A DNA stretch of 64,000 nucleotides from Litoditis marina. Lineage: Eukaryota; Nematoda; Chromadorea; Rhabditida; Rhabditidae. The stretch spans positions 32,982,779 to 33,046,778 of the forward strand of contig OZ038434.1 of NCBI GenBank assembly GCA_964036275.1. The letters are read 5' to 3'. The position numbers were made by a program, and so were the translations under genes. Within the stretch, counting starts at the first letter, position 1, and each line of letters starts with the position of its first letter. Below the pieces are notes generated by a model that searched no databases, was not told the origin of the DNA, and was given only the letters and a program-made list of their open reading frames with translations. This document shows, in pieces, positions 52,448 through 64,000 of this stretch.

Positions 52448-54459
52448 TCGCGCGGAGCGCGAAGCGCTCTGCGTGAGTTGTCTTTGGTTTGGCCATTGCG
52501 GACTCGTTTTTTCCTTTTAATTACCAAAAATCTTCAAACATATTCTTTTTTTGAAAACTAAAGGGAGAGAACGTTAGAGAATCACAAATTGAACATTGTG
52601 TGAAAATTTCAGCCGAATCGGATTATTTTGGCCTGAGTTATGGTTTCGTGTCGTTGTTGAAAAGTTCCGCCGTAATTCGTCCCTCGTCACTCGTCCCTCG
52701 TCCCTCGTCCCTCGTCCCTCCTCCCTCGTCCCTCCTCCCTCACGGAATTCTGTCCGCATCGTAGTGGAAAAACTACTGAACCAATTTGGCTGAAATTTGA
52801 AACATCTATTCTATGGCAAAAGTTAGCTCGTCGCGCCAAGTATTAAATGTATACGTAATCTCTGGCGCCGGGCGCGGGCGCCAATAGGCGCCAAAAACGA
52901 CTATTGGAAAAACTATCGAACCGATTTAGCTGAAATTTGAAACATGAGTTCCAATGCAAAATTTAGCATGTCGCGCCAAATATGAGATGTATAGCTCCTC
53001 ATTGGCGCCGGGGCGGGCGTCAATAGGCGCCAAAAACCACTATTGGGAAAACTACCGAACCGATTTAGCTGAAATTTGGAACATGAGTTATAATGCAGAA
53101 GTTAGCCCGTCGCGCCAAATATGAAATGAATACATCATCATTGGCGGCCGGCGCTGGCGCCAATAGGCGCCAAAAACGGCAAAACACTATTTATCATCAA
53201 CTAAAATGTTGAACACTAATAGAAATTGAATAATTTGGTAAAAAGTGTAAAAGTCTTTGTCCAAAACTGAAATTTTTCTTCTGGCGCTCGAACCAGGCGC
53301 CAGATGGCGCCAAAACCCAAACTCACGACAGCGTCAATGGAATCGTCTGAAATTCGGTACACTAAATAACTATCACATGGCAAGTAAGATGCTCAATCTG
53401 AAAATCAAAAAAAGTTCTGTTGGCATTGTGCGCTGGCGCCAATTGGCGCCAAAGTTGGAAAAATATCAGTTATCGTCAATCAAACTGTTTCAAGTTAACA
53501 GATATTGAATATTCCAATGTGAAATGAAGATCCACAAATTTAAAATCGAATTTTATCGTCTGGCTCGGAACAGACGCCAAATGGCGCCAGAACAAAAACA
53601 CACGAAACTGACAATTGAATAGTTTGAATATTGCTCCAATCAGTAATTGACACATGTAGTGTGTACTGGTAGCTCAAAAACCTAGAAAATTTCGTTTCGT
53701 TCTGGCGCCAGACGCGTGTGTCAATTGACGCAGGAATGAAAAAAAGTTTCAACGAAGGTTTTTGATGTGGTATTGGAAATAATGGCTATATTGTAAGTGA
53801 GTTGATGTCTCTAATTGTAGATTTGTCGATGGCGCCAATCCCCATCGCTTATCGCCGCTAAAAGCGGTGTACATACCAATCGGAACGTTTAGCGTTTTTG
53901 TTCAGTTGTTGATAGTCACAGAGCCAGTAACCTGCGTTATATTACAACATCAGTAATTTCATGGTCTGCATTCGGCTTCGTGCACACACAAAACTGAGAA
54001 TTCCATAATAATATAATGAGTTCACAAGATTCACTCTGTGAATAGGCAACATATGAAGTTGTAGGAGTACAACTAGCAAAAAAAGGACAATTAGTAAAAA
54101 GTGGGGGAACCAACAAATGTGTGAGTTGTGTTTGGTTCGACCTCGATATCAGCAAAAAGTGAACGATACGAATTGCTGTGATACTGTAGCAGAAGTATTC
54201 TGCAAAAATAGAACAATACAAATGTTGCACAATGGTTCACAACGCACGCATGTCGTCAAAGCACACATGAAATACCCTTCGGCAATTTCTGAAATATCAT
54301 GCGGGCTTCGTGAACCATTGTGCAACATTTGTATTGTTCTATTTTTGCAGAATACTTCTGCTACAGTATCACAGCAATTCGTATCGTTCACTTTTTGCTG
54401 ATATCGAGGTCGAACCAAACACAACTCACACATTTGTTGGTTCCCCCACTTTTTACTAA
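52448..54459. mobile_element. Helitron-like element, copy 2
   Basis: 2012 bp from TCGCGCGGAGCGCG to CTAA. The host sequence on either side joins to CAACAATTGTATTG, the intact spacer, with the element between A and T and no duplication, and the tRNA interval becomes 633 bp. This is the Helitron insertion signature. Inside are CGTCCCT repeats (52678-52742), GGCGCC-rich modules repeating about every 140 bp (for example near 52768, 52907 and 53047), and a near-perfect inverted repeat at the 3' end. No coding gene. Confidence 0.82.
54089..54459. repeat. near-perfect inverted repeat at Helitron 3' end
   Basis: Arms of about 160 bp start AATTAGTAAAAAGTGGGGGA and end with the complement. They are so similar that both strands encode the same open peptide (MCELCLVRPRYQQK...) from 54117 and from 54433. 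The RNA could form a long hairpin. Confidence 0.88.
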
Positions 54460-54840
54460 TTGTATTGTTTTTATAAGTTTAGTTTTAATTAACACTCATT
54501 GCTCTTTCTACTGCAATTCTTATGTGTTTAGTAGATGTAAATCAACAGTTGGCTCCTAATATAACTACTCTGTAGGTGCCTAAGCTGTAGCGAGAACAGA
54601 AAAAAGCAACTGAGATCATGTTTAGGTGTCAAAAAAGAATTGTGTTGTTTTTAAAAGTTTAATTAGCACTCATTGCTATTTCTGTTGCAATTATTATGTG
54701 TTCAATAGGGGCAAATCAACAGTTAGCTGCTAATATTATTACTCTGTAGGTGCCTAAGGTGTAGCGAGAGCAAAAAAAGGGAAGGTAGATCATGTTTAGG
54801 TGTCAAAACTGAATTATTTAGTATCAAAAAGTCAAAACAT

Positions 54841-54911
54841 TGCATCGGCCGGGAATCGAACCCGGGCCGCCCGCGTGGCAGGCGAGCATTCTACCACTGA
54901 ACCACCGATGC
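54841..54911 (-). tRNA. tRNA-Gly(GCC), right array
   Basis: Intact copy, first after the Helitron-like element, about 380 bp from it. Confidence 0.96.
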
Positions 54912-55472
54912 TACGAATATGGCTCACTCTTCCGCCGATATCCCATCCCCGCCGCAATGTTCACTCGGTCACTTCTCTTCGAGAGATTGATCAGAAACTG
55001 GCTTAGTGTGAATGAAAACATCAACTAAACAACATTTCGTCGAGAAACTCGAGCAACTCTGATTCTATTTGAGCTTGGGATGTTCACAACAATTGTGTTG
55101 TTTTTATAAGTTTAGTTTTAGTTAACACTCATTGCTCTTTCTACTGCAATTCTTATGTGTTTAGTAGATGTAAATCAACAGTTGGCTCCTAATATAACTA
55201 CTCTGTAGGTGCCTAAGCTGTAGCGAGAACAGAAAAAAGCAACTGAGATCATGTTTAGGTGTCAAAAAAAATTGTGTTGTTTTTGAAAGTTTAATTAGCA
55301 CTCATTGCTCTTTCTGTTGCAATTATTATGTGTTCAATAAAGGCAAATCAACAGTTAACTGCTAATATTATTACTCTGTAGGTGCCTAAAGTGTAGCGAG
55401 AGCAAAAAAAGGGAAGGTAGATCATGTTTAGGTGTCAAAACTGAATTATTTAGTATCAAAAAGTCAAAACAT

Positions 55473-55543
55473 TGCATCGGCCGAGAATCGAACCCGGGCG
55501 GCCCGCGTGGCAGGCGAGCACTCTACCACTGAACCACCGATGC
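55473..55543 (-). tRNA. tRNA-Gly(GCC) variant, three changes
   Basis: A24 to G, one variable-loop change (CGGC to CCGC) and C62 to U in the T stem (G52-U62 wobble, within the B box). Most changed of the 36124/51563 group, so promoter strength may be reduced. Confidence 0.88.
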
Positions 55544-55931
55544 TACGAATATGGCTCACTCTTCCGCCGATATCCCATCCCCGCCGCAATGTTCACTCGG
55601 TCACTTCTCTTCGAGAGATTGATCAGAAACTGGCTTAGTGTGAATGAAAACATCAACTAAACAACATTTCGTCGAGAAACTCGAGCAACTCTGATTCTAT
55701 TTGAGCTTGGAATGTTCACAACAATTGTATTGTTTTTATAAGTTTAGGTTTAATTAACACTCATTGCTATTTCTACTGCAATTATTATGTGTTTAGTAGA
55801 TGTAAATCAACAGTTGGCTCCTAATATAACTACTCTGTAGGTGCCTAAGATGTAGCGAGAACAGAAAAAAGCAACTGAGATCATGTTTAGGTGTCAAAAC
55901 TAAATTATTTAGTATCAAAAACTCAAAACAT

Positions 55932-56002
55932 TGCATCGGCCGGGAATCGAACCCGGGCCGCCCGCGTGGCAGGCGAGCATTCTACCACTGAACCACCGAT
56001 GC
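55932..56002 (-). tRNA. tRNA-Gly(GCC), short unit
   Basis: Intact tRNA in a 459-bp unit with a single spacer module. Confidence 0.96.
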
Positions 56003-56390
56003 TACGAATATGGCTCACTCTTCCGCCGATATCCCATCCCCGCCGCAATGTTCACTCGGTCACTTCTCTTCGAGAGATTGATCAGAAACTGGCTTAGTGT
56101 GAATGAAAACATCAACTAAACAACATTTCGTCGAGAAACTCGAGCAACTCTGATTCTATTTGAGCTTGGAATGTTCACAACAATTGTATTGTTTTTATAA
56201 GTTTAGGTTTAATTAACACTCATTGCTATTTCTACTGCAATTATTATGTGTTTAGTAGATGTAAATCAACAGTTGGCTCCTAATATAACTACTCTGTAGG
56301 TGCCTAAGCTGTAGCGAGAACAGAAAAAAGCAACTGAGATCATGTTTAGGTGTCAAAACTAAATTATTTAGTATCAAAAACTCGAAACAT

Positions 56391-56461
56391 TGCATCGGCC
56401 GGGAATCGAACCCGGGCCGCCCGCGTGGCAGGCGAGCATTCTACCACTGAACCACCGATGC
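56391..56461 (-). tRNA. tRNA-Gly(GCC), short unit
   Basis: Intact tRNA in a second consecutive 459-bp unit. The terminator flank reads CTCGAAAC instead of CTCAAAAC, shortening the first T run, but the TTTTT run remains. Confidence 0.95.
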
Positions 56462-57039
56462 TACGAATATGGCTCACTCTTCCGCCGATATCCCATCCCC
56501 GCCGCAATGTTCACTCGGTCACTTCTCTTCGAGAGATTGATCAGAAACTGGCTTAGTGTGAATGAAAACATCAACTAAACAACATTTCGTCGAAAAACTC
56601 GAGCAACTCTGATTCTATTTGAGCTTGGAATGTTCACAACAATTGTATTGTTTTTATAAGTTTAGTTTTAATTAACACTCATTGCTCTTTCTACTGCAAT
56701 TCTTATGTGTTTAGTAGATGTAAATAAACAGTTGGCTCCTAATATAACTACTCTGTAGGTGCCTAAGCTGTAGCGAGAACAGAAAAAAAGCAACTGAGAT
56801 CATGTTTAGGTGTCAAAAAAGAATTGTGTTGTTTTTAAAAGTTTAATTAGCACTCATTGCTATTTCTGTTGCAATTAGTATGTGTTCAATAGGGGCAAAT
56901 CAACAGTTCATGTTTATATTATTAATATATAATATTATTACTCTGTAGGTGCCTAAGGTGTATCGAGAGCAAAAAAAGGGAAGGTAGATCATGTTTAGGT
57001 GTCAAAACTGAATTATTTAGTATCAAAAAGTCAAAACAT

Positions 57040-57110
57040 TGCATCGGACGGGAATCGAACCCGGGCCGCCCGCGTGGCAGGCGAGCATTCTACCACTGAA
57101 CCACCGATGC
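57040..57110 (-). tRNA. tRNA-Gly(GCC) variant, T-stem G65 to U
   Basis: Third occurrence of the C49-U65 mismatch variant, here in a 649-bp unit with the extra AT-rich patch. Confidence 0.92.
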
Positions 57111-57498
57111 TACGAATATGGCTCACTCTTCCGCCGATATCCCATCCCCGCCGCAATGTTCACTCGGTCACTTCTCTTCGAGAGATTGATCAGAAACTGG
57201 CTTAGTGTGAATGAAAACATCAACTAAACAACATTTCGTCGAGAAACTCGAGCAACTCTGATTCTATTTGAGCTTGGAATGTTCACAACAATTGTATTGT
57301 TTTTATAAGTTTAGTTTTAATTAACACTTATTGCTCTTTCTACTGCAATTCTTATGTGTTTAGTAGATGTAAATCAACAGTTGGCTCCTAATATAACTAC
57401 TCTGTAGGTGCCTAAGCTGTAGCGAGAACAGAAAAAAGCAACTGAGATCATGTTTAGGTGTCAAAACTAAATTATTTAGTATCAAAAACTCAAAACAT

Positions 57499-57569
57499 TG
57501 CATCGGCCGGGAATCGAACCCGGGCCGCCCGCGTGGCAGGCGAGCATTCTACCACTGAACCACCGATGC
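57499..57569 (-). tRNA. tRNA-Gly(GCC), short unit
   Basis: Intact tRNA in a 459-bp unit. Confidence 0.96.
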
Positions 57570-57957
57570 TACGAATATGGCTCACTCTTCCGCCGATATC
57601 CCATCCCCGCCGCAATGTTCACTCGGTCACTTCTCTTCGAGAGATTGATCAGAAACTGGCTTAGTGTGAATGAAAACATCAACTAAACAACATTTCGTCG
57701 AGAAACTCGAGCAACTCTGATTCTATTTGAGCTTGGAATGTTCACAACAATTGTATTGTTTTTATAAGTTTAGGTTTAATTAACACTCATTGCTATTTCT
57801 ACTGCAATTATTATGTGTTTAGTAGATGTAAATCAACAGTTGGCTCCTAATATAACTACTCTGTAGGTGCCTAAGCTGTAGCGAGAACAGAAAAAAGCAA
57901 CTGAGATCATGTTTAGGTGTCAAAACTGAATTATTTAGTATCAAAAAGTCAAAACAT

Positions 57958-58028
57958 TGCATCGGCCGGGAATCGAACCCGGGCCGCCCGCGTGGCAGGC
58001 GAGCATTCTACCACTGAACCACCGATGC
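57958..58028 (-). tRNA. tRNA-Gly(GCC), short unit
   Basis: Intact tRNA in a 459-bp unit. The 5' flank has small changes (CTCTTTCGCC, CCCCCCGC). Confidence 0.96.
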
Positions 58029-58605
58029 TACGAATATGGCTCACTCTTTCGCCGATATCCCATCCCCCCCGCAATGTTCACTCGGTCACTTCTCTTCGAG
58101 AGATTGATCAGAAACTGGCTTAGTGTGAATGAAAACATCAACTAAACAACATTTCGTCGAGAAACTCGAGCAACTCTGATTCTATTTGAGCTTGGAATGT
58201 TCACAACAATTGTATTGTTTTTATAAGTTTAGGTTTAATCAACACTCATTGCTCTTTCTACTGCAATTCTTATGTGTTTAGTAGATGTAAATAAACAGTT
58301 GGCTCCTAATATAACTACTCTGTAGGTGCCTAAGCTGTAGCGAGAACAGAAAAAAAGCAACTGAGATCATGTTTAGGTGTCAAAAAAGAATTGTGTTGTT
58401 TTTAAAAGTTTAATTAGCACTCATTGCTATTTCTGTTGCAATTAGTATGTGTTCAATAGGGGCAAATCAACAGTTCATGTTTATATTATTAATATATAAT
58501 ATTATTACTCTGTAGGTGCCTAAGGTGTAGCGAGAGCAAAAAAGGGAAGGTAGATCATGTTTAGGTGTCAAAACTGAATTATTTAGTATCAAAAAGTCAA
58601 AACAT

Positions 58606-58676
58606 TGCATCGGCCGGGAATCGAACCCGGGCCGCCCGCGTGGCAGGCGAGCATTCTACCACTGAACCACCGATGC
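58606..58676 (-). tRNA. tRNA-Gly(GCC), 648-bp unit
   Basis: Intact. Begins a 648+633 bp pair that is repeated at 59887-60520. Confidence 0.96.
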
Positions 58677-59238
58677 TACGAATATGGCTCACTCTTCCGC
58701 CGATATCCCATCCCCGCCGCAATGTTCACTCGGTCACTTCTCTTCGAGAGATTGATCAGAAACTGGCTTAGTGTGAATGAAAACATCAACTAAACAACAT
58801 TTCGTCGAGAAACTCGAGCAACTCTGATTCTATTTGAGCTTGGAATGTTCACAACAATTGTATTGTTTTTATAAGTTTAGTTTTAATTAACACTCATTGC
58901 TCTTTCTACTGCAATTCTTATGTGTTTAGTAGATGTAAATCAACAGTTGGCTCCTAATATAACTACTCTGTAGGTGCCTAAGCTGTAGCGAGAACAGAAA
59001 AAAGCAACTGAGATCATGTTTAGGTGTCAAAAAAGAATTGTGTTGTTTTTAAAAGTTTAATTAGCACTCATTGCTATTTCTGTTGCAATTATTATGTGTT
59101 CAATAGGGGCAAATCAACAGTTAGCTGCTAATATTATTACTCTGTAGGTGCCTAAGGTGTAGCGAGAGCAAAAAAAGGGAAGGTAGATCATGTTTAGGTG
59201 TCAAAACTGAATTATTTAGTATCAAAAAGTCAAAACAT

Positions 59239-59309
59239 TGCATCGGCCGGGAATCGAACCCGGGCCGCCCGCGTGGCAGGCGAGCATTCTACCACTGAAC
59301 CACCGATGC
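59239..59309 (-). tRNA. tRNA-Gly(GCC), right array
   Basis: Intact. Second of the 648+633 pair. The 5' flank carries ATCGACTGAAC. Confidence 0.96.
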
Positions 59310-59886
59310 TACGAATATGGCTCACTCTTCCGCCGATATCCCATCCCCGCCGCAATGTTCACTCGGTCACTTCTCTTCGAGAGATTGATCAGAAACTGGC
59401 TTAGTGTGAATGAAAACATCGACTGAACAACATTTCGTCGAGAAACTCGAGCAACTCTGATTCTATTTGAGCTTGGAATGTTCATAACACTTGTATTGTT
59501 TTTATAAGTTTAGTTTTAATTAACACTCATTGCTCTTTCTACTGCAATTCTTATGTGTTTAGTAGATGTAAATAAACAGTTGGCTCCTAATATAACTACT
59601 CTGTAGGTGCCTAAGCTGTAGCGAGAACAGAAAAAAAGCAACTGAGATCATGTTTAGGTGTCAAAAAAGAATTGTGTTGTTTTTAAAAGTTTAATTAGCA
59701 CTCATTGCTATTTCTGTTGCAATTAGTATGTGTTCAATAGGGGCAAATCAACAGTTCATGTTTATATTATTAATATATAATATTATTACTCTGTAGGTGC
59801 CTAAGGTGTAGCGAGAGCAAAAAAGGGAAGGTAGATCATGTTTAGGTGTCAAAACTGAATTATTTAGTATCAAAAAGTCAAAACAT

Positions 59887-59957
59887 TGCATCGGCCGGGA
59901 ATCGAACCCGGGCCGCCCGCGTGGCAGGCGAGCATTCTACCACTGAACCACCGATGC
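59887..59957 (-). tRNA. tRNA-Gly(GCC), 648-bp unit
   Basis: Intact; the higher-order partner of 58606, 1281 bp away. Confidence 0.96.
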
Positions 59958-60519
59958 TACGAATATGGCTCACTCTTCCGCCGATATCCCATCCCCGCCG
60001 CAATGTTCACTCGGTCACTTCTCTTCGAGAGATTGATCAGAAACTGGCTTAGTGTGAATGAAAACATCAACTAAACAACATTTCGTCGAGAAACTCGAGC
60101 AACTCTGATTCTATTTGAGCTTGGAATGTTCACAACAATTGTATTGTTTTTATAAGTTTAGTTTTAATTAACACTCATTGCTCTTTCTACTGCAATTCTT
60201 ATGTGTTTAGTAGATGTAAATCAACAGTTGGCTCCTAATATAACTACTCTGTAGGTGCCTAAGCTGTAGCGAGAACAGAAAAAAGCAACTGAGATCATGT
60301 TTAGGTGTCAAAAAAGAATTGTGTTGTTTTTAAAAGTTTAATTAGCACTCATTGCTATTTCTGTTGCAATTATTATGTGTTCAATAGGGGCAAATCAACA
60401 GTTAGCTGCTAATATTATTACTCTGTAGGTGCCTAAGGTGTAGCGAGAGCAAAAAAAGGGAAGGTAGATCATGTTTAGGTGTCAAAACTGAATTATTTAG
60501 TATCAAAAAGTCAAAACAT

Positions 60520-60590
60520 TGCATCGGCCGGGAATCGAACCCGGGCCGCCCGCGTGGCAGGCGAGCATTCTACCACTGAACCACCGATGC
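60520..60590 (-). tRNA. tRNA-Gly(GCC), right array
   Basis: Intact; the partner of 59239, with the same ATCGACTGAAC flank. Confidence 0.96.
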
Positions 60591-61152
60591 TACGAATATG
60601 GCTCACTCTTCCGCCGATATCCCATCCCCGCCGCAATGTTCACTCGGTCACTTCTCTTCGAGAGATTGATCAGAAACTGGCTTAGTGTGAATGAAAACAT
60701 CGACTGAACAACATTTCGTCGAGAAACTCGAGCAACTCTGATTCTATTTGAGCTTGGAATGTTCACAACACTTGTATTGTTTTTATAAGTTTAGTTTTAA
60801 TTAACACTCATTGCTCTTTTTACTGCAATTCTTATGTGTTTAGTAGATGTAAATCAACAGTTGGCTCCTAATATAACTACTCTGTAGGTGCCTAAGCTGT
60901 AGCGAGAACAGAAAAAAGCAACTGAGATCATGTTTAGGTGTCAAAAAAGAATTGTGTTGTTTTTAAAAGTTTAATTAGCACTCATTGCCATTTCTGTTGC
61001 AATTATTATGTGTTCAATAGGGGCAAATCAACAGTTAGCTGCTAATATTATTACTCTGTAGGTGCCTAAGGTGTATCGAGAGCAAAAAAAGAGAAGGTAG
61101 ATCATGTTTAGGTGTCAAAACTGAATTATTTAGTATCAAAAAGTCAAAACAT

Positions 61153-61223
61153 TGCATCGGACGGGAATCGAACCCGGGCCGCCCGCGTGGCAGGCGAGCA
61201 TTCTACCACTGAACCACCGATGC
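61153..61223 (-). tRNA. tRNA-Gly(GCC) variant, T-stem G65 to U
   Basis: Fourth occurrence of the G65 to U variant. Its spacer shares GTGTATCGAGAGC with the 57040 unit. Confidence 0.92.
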
Positions 61224-61784
61224 TACGAATATGGCTCACTCTTCCGCCGATATCCCATCCCCGCCGCAATGTTCACTCGGTCACTTCTCTTCGAGAGATT
61301 GATCAGAAACTGGCTTAGTGTGAATGAAAACATCAACTAAACAACATTTCGTCGAAAAACTCGAGCAACTCTGATTCTATTTGAGCTTGGAATGTTCACA
61401 ACAATTGTATTGTTTTTATAAGTTTAGTTTTAATTAACACTCATTGCTCTTTCTACTGCAATTCTTATGTGTTTAGTAGATGTAAATCAACAGTTGGCTC
61501 CTAATATAACTACTCTGTAGGTGCCTAAGCTGTAGCGAGAACAGAAAAAAGCAACTGAGATCATGTTTAGGTGTCAAAAAAGAATTGTGTTGTTTTTAAA
61601 AGTTTAATTAGCACTCATTGCTATTTCTGTTGCAATTATTATGTGTTCAATAGGGGCAAATCAACAGTTAGCTGCTAGTATTATTACTCTGTAGGTGCCT
61701 AAGGTGTAGCGAGAGCAAAAAAGGGAAGGTAGATCATGTTTAGGTGTCAAAACTGAATTATTTAGTATCAAAAAGTCAAAACAT

Positions 61785-61855
61785 TGCATCGGCCGGGAAT
61801 CGAACCCGGGCCGCCCGCGTGGCAGGCGAGCATTCTACCACTGAACCACCGATGC
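61785..61855 (-). tRNA. tRNA-Gly(GCC), right array
   Basis: Intact. The 5' flank shares CTCTTTCGCC with 57958. Confidence 0.96.
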
Positions 61856-62417
61856 TACGAATATGGCTCACTCTTTCGCCGATATCCCATCCCCGCCGCA
61901 ATGTTCACTCGGTCACTTCTCTTCGAGAGATTGATCAGAAACTGGCTTAGTGTGAATGAAAACATCAACTAAACAACATTTCGTCGAGAAACTCGAGCAA
62001 CTCTGATTCTATTTGAGCTTGGAATGTTCACAACAATTGTATTGTTTTTAGAAGTTTAGGTTTAATTAACACTCATTGCTCTTTCTACTGCAATTCTTAT
62101 GTGTTTAGTAGATGTGAATAAACAGTTGGCTCCTAATATAACTACTCTGTAGGTGCCTAAGCTGTAGCGAGAACAGAAAAAAGCAACTGAGATCATGTTT
62201 AGGTGTCAAAAAAGAATTGTGTTGTTTTTAAAAGTTTAATTAGCACTCATTGCTATTTCTGTTGCAATTATTATGTGTTCAATAGGGGCAAATCAACAGT
62301 TAGCTGCTAATATTATTACTCTGTAGGTGCCTAAGGTGTAGCGAGAGCAAAAAAAGGGAAGGTAGATCATGTTTAGGTGTCAAAACTGAATTATTTAGTA
62401 TCAAAAAGTCAAAACAT

Positions 62418-62488
62418 TGCATCGGCCGGGAATCGAACCCGGGCCGCCCGCGTGGCAGGCGAGCATTCTACCACTGAACCACCGATGC
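62418..62488 (-). tRNA. tRNA-Gly(GCC), right array
   Basis: Intact. The 5' flank has TCTCTCCGAGAG (as in array 1 units) instead of the TCTCTTCGAGAG of its neighbours. Confidence 0.96.
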
Positions 62489-63050
62489 TACGAATATGGC
62501 TCACTCTTCCGCCGATATCCCATCCCCGCCGCAATGTTCACTCGGTCACTTCTCTCCGAGAGATTGATCAGAAACTGGCTTAGTGTGAATGAAAACATCA
62601 ACTAAACAACATTTCGTCGAAAAACTCGAGCAACTCTGATTCTATTTGAGCTTGGAATGTTCACAACAATTGTATTATTTTTATAAGTTTAGTTTCAATT
62701 AACACTCATTGCTCTTTCTACTGCAATTTTTATGTGTTTAGTAGATGTAAATCAACAGTTGGCTCCTAATATAACTACTCTGTAGGTGCCTAAGCTGTAG
62801 CGAGAACAGAAAAAGGCAACTGAGATCATGTTTAGGTGTCAAAAAAGAATTGTGTTGTTTTTAAAAGTTTAATTAGCACTCATTGCTATTTCTGTTGCAA
62901 TTATTATGTGTTCAATAGGGGCAAATCAACAGTTAGCTGCTAATATTATTACTCTGTAGGTGCCTAAGGTGTAGCGAGAGCAAAAAAAGGGAAGGTAGAT
63001 CATGTTTAGGTGTCAAAACTGAATTATTTAGTATCAAAAAGTCAAAACAT

Positions 63051-63121
63051 TGCATCGGCCGGGAATCGAACCCGGGCCGCCCGCGTGGCAGGCGAGCATT
63101 CTACCACTGAACCACCGATGC
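63051..63121 (-). tRNA. tRNA-Gly(GCC), right array
   Basis: Intact tRNA with the ATATCCGATCCCGCC flank deletion shared only with 37388. Confidence 0.96.
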
Positions 63122-63682
63122 TACGAATATGGCTCACTCTTCCGCCGATATCCGATCCCGCCGCAATGTTCACTCGGTCACTTCTCTTCGAGAGATTGAT
63201 CAGAAACTGGCTTGGTGTGAATGAAAACATCAACTAAACAACATTTCGTCGAGAAACTCGAGCAACTCTGATTTTATTTGAGCTTGGATAGTTGACAACA
63301 ATTGTATTGTTTTTATAAGTTTAGTTTTAATTAACACTCATTGCTATTTCTACTGCAATTCTTATGTGTTTAGTAGATGTTAATTAACAGTTGGCTCCTA
63401 ATATAACTACTCTGTAGGTGCCTAAGCTGTAGCGAGAACAGAAAAAAGCAACTGAGATCATGTTTAGGTGTCAAAAAAGAATTGTGTTGTTTTTAAAAGT
63501 TTAATTAGCACTCATTGCTATTTCTGTTGCAATTATTATGTGTTCAATAGGGGCAAATCAATAGTTAGCTGCTAGTATTATTACTCTGTAGGTGCCTAAG
63601 GTGTAGCGAGAGCAAAAAAAGGGAAGGTAGATCATGTTTAGGTGTCAAAACTGAATTATTTAGTATCAAAAAGTCAAAACAT

Positions 63683-63753
63683 TGCATCGGCCGGGAATCG
63701 AACCCGGGCCGCCCGCGTGGCAGGCGAGCATTCTACCACTGAACCACCGATGC
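63683..63753 (-). tRNA. tRNA-Gly(GCC), last copy in window
   Basis: Intact. The next unit starts but its tRNA lies beyond the window. Confidence 0.96.
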
Positions 63754-64000
63754 TACGAATATGGCTCACTCTTCCGCCGATATCCCATCCCCGCCGCAAT
63801 GTTCACTCGGTCACTTCTCTTCGAGAGATTGATCAGAAACTGGCTTAGTATGAATGAAAACATCAACTAAACAACATTTCGTCGAAAAACTCGAGCAACT
63901 CTGATTCTATTTGAGCTTGGGATGTTCACAACAATTGTGTTGTTTTTATAAGTTTAGTTTTAGTTAACACTCATTGCTCTTTCTACTGCAATTCTTATGT

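Larger units (their letters stand above)
54460..64000 (-). repeat. tRNA-Gly tandem array, right part
   Basis: Sixteen tRNA-Gly genes. Intervals are 632, 459, 459, 649, 459, 459, 648, 633, 648, 633, 633, 632, 633, 633 and 632 bp. The 648-649 bp units carry an extra AT-rich patch (TTCATGTTTATATTATTAAT). The array runs off the right edge. Confidence 0.95.

Noticed and set aside
54117..54433. Cysteine-containing peptide encoded identically on both strands
   Set aside because: Direct consequence of the near-perfect inverted repeat; copy 1 does not conserve the frame.

Overview
The window looks like a repeat-rich piece of a nematode chromosome, most likely Caenorhabditis-like. That rests on short exons and short introns with TTTTCAG-type acceptors, tandem C-type-lectin (CLEC) genes, and dispersed tRNA-Gly genes. 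The species cannot be named from the sequence. No bacterial operon structure is present.

The dominant content is a large family of tRNA-Gly(GCC) genes, all on the minus strand, in tandem units of about 633 bp. I count 49 full-length copies and one truncated copy. They lie in blocks at 1-3063, 13912-21352 and 34285-64000. The last block is one array interrupted by an LTR retrotransposon (42206-50682) and a Helitron-like element (52448-54459). Removing these two insertions gives units of 630 and 633 bp across the scars. Each spacer is built of two diverged ~175-bp sub-repeats. Units of 459 bp have lost one sub-repeat. The block at 13912-21352 carries a different spacer subfamily and an exact 2223-bp higher-order duplication.

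Between the arrays are two copies of a single-copy block (A, 3064-13911; B, 27213-34284). Each carries a minus-strand secreted single-domain CLEC gene (A: exons between 4015 and 7326; B: between 28164 and 31935). The third intron of each gene holds a very long TCTG microsatellite (790 bp in A, 1422 bp in B) followed by a 25-bp minisatellite. Block A alone carries a 4.5-kb stretch bounded by perfect 29-bp inverted repeats flanked by TA. Between array 2 and block B (21353-27212) is a third, two-domain CLEC gene on the minus strand. It has lost its signal-peptide exon and one splice acceptor, and a Helitron-like element sits in one of its introns.

The only long coding region is the Ty3/gypsy retrotransposon. 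Its order is Gag with a CCHC knuckle, protease, reverse transcriptase, RNase H and DD35E integrase, followed by an unrecognised C-terminal extension of over 400 residues. Its reading frame is broken within RNase H although the LTRs differ by only five substitutions and one 9-bp indel.

Together the window reads as an amplification unit (CLEC block plus tRNA array) duplicated in tandem, homogenised locally, and used as a landing place for several mobile elements.
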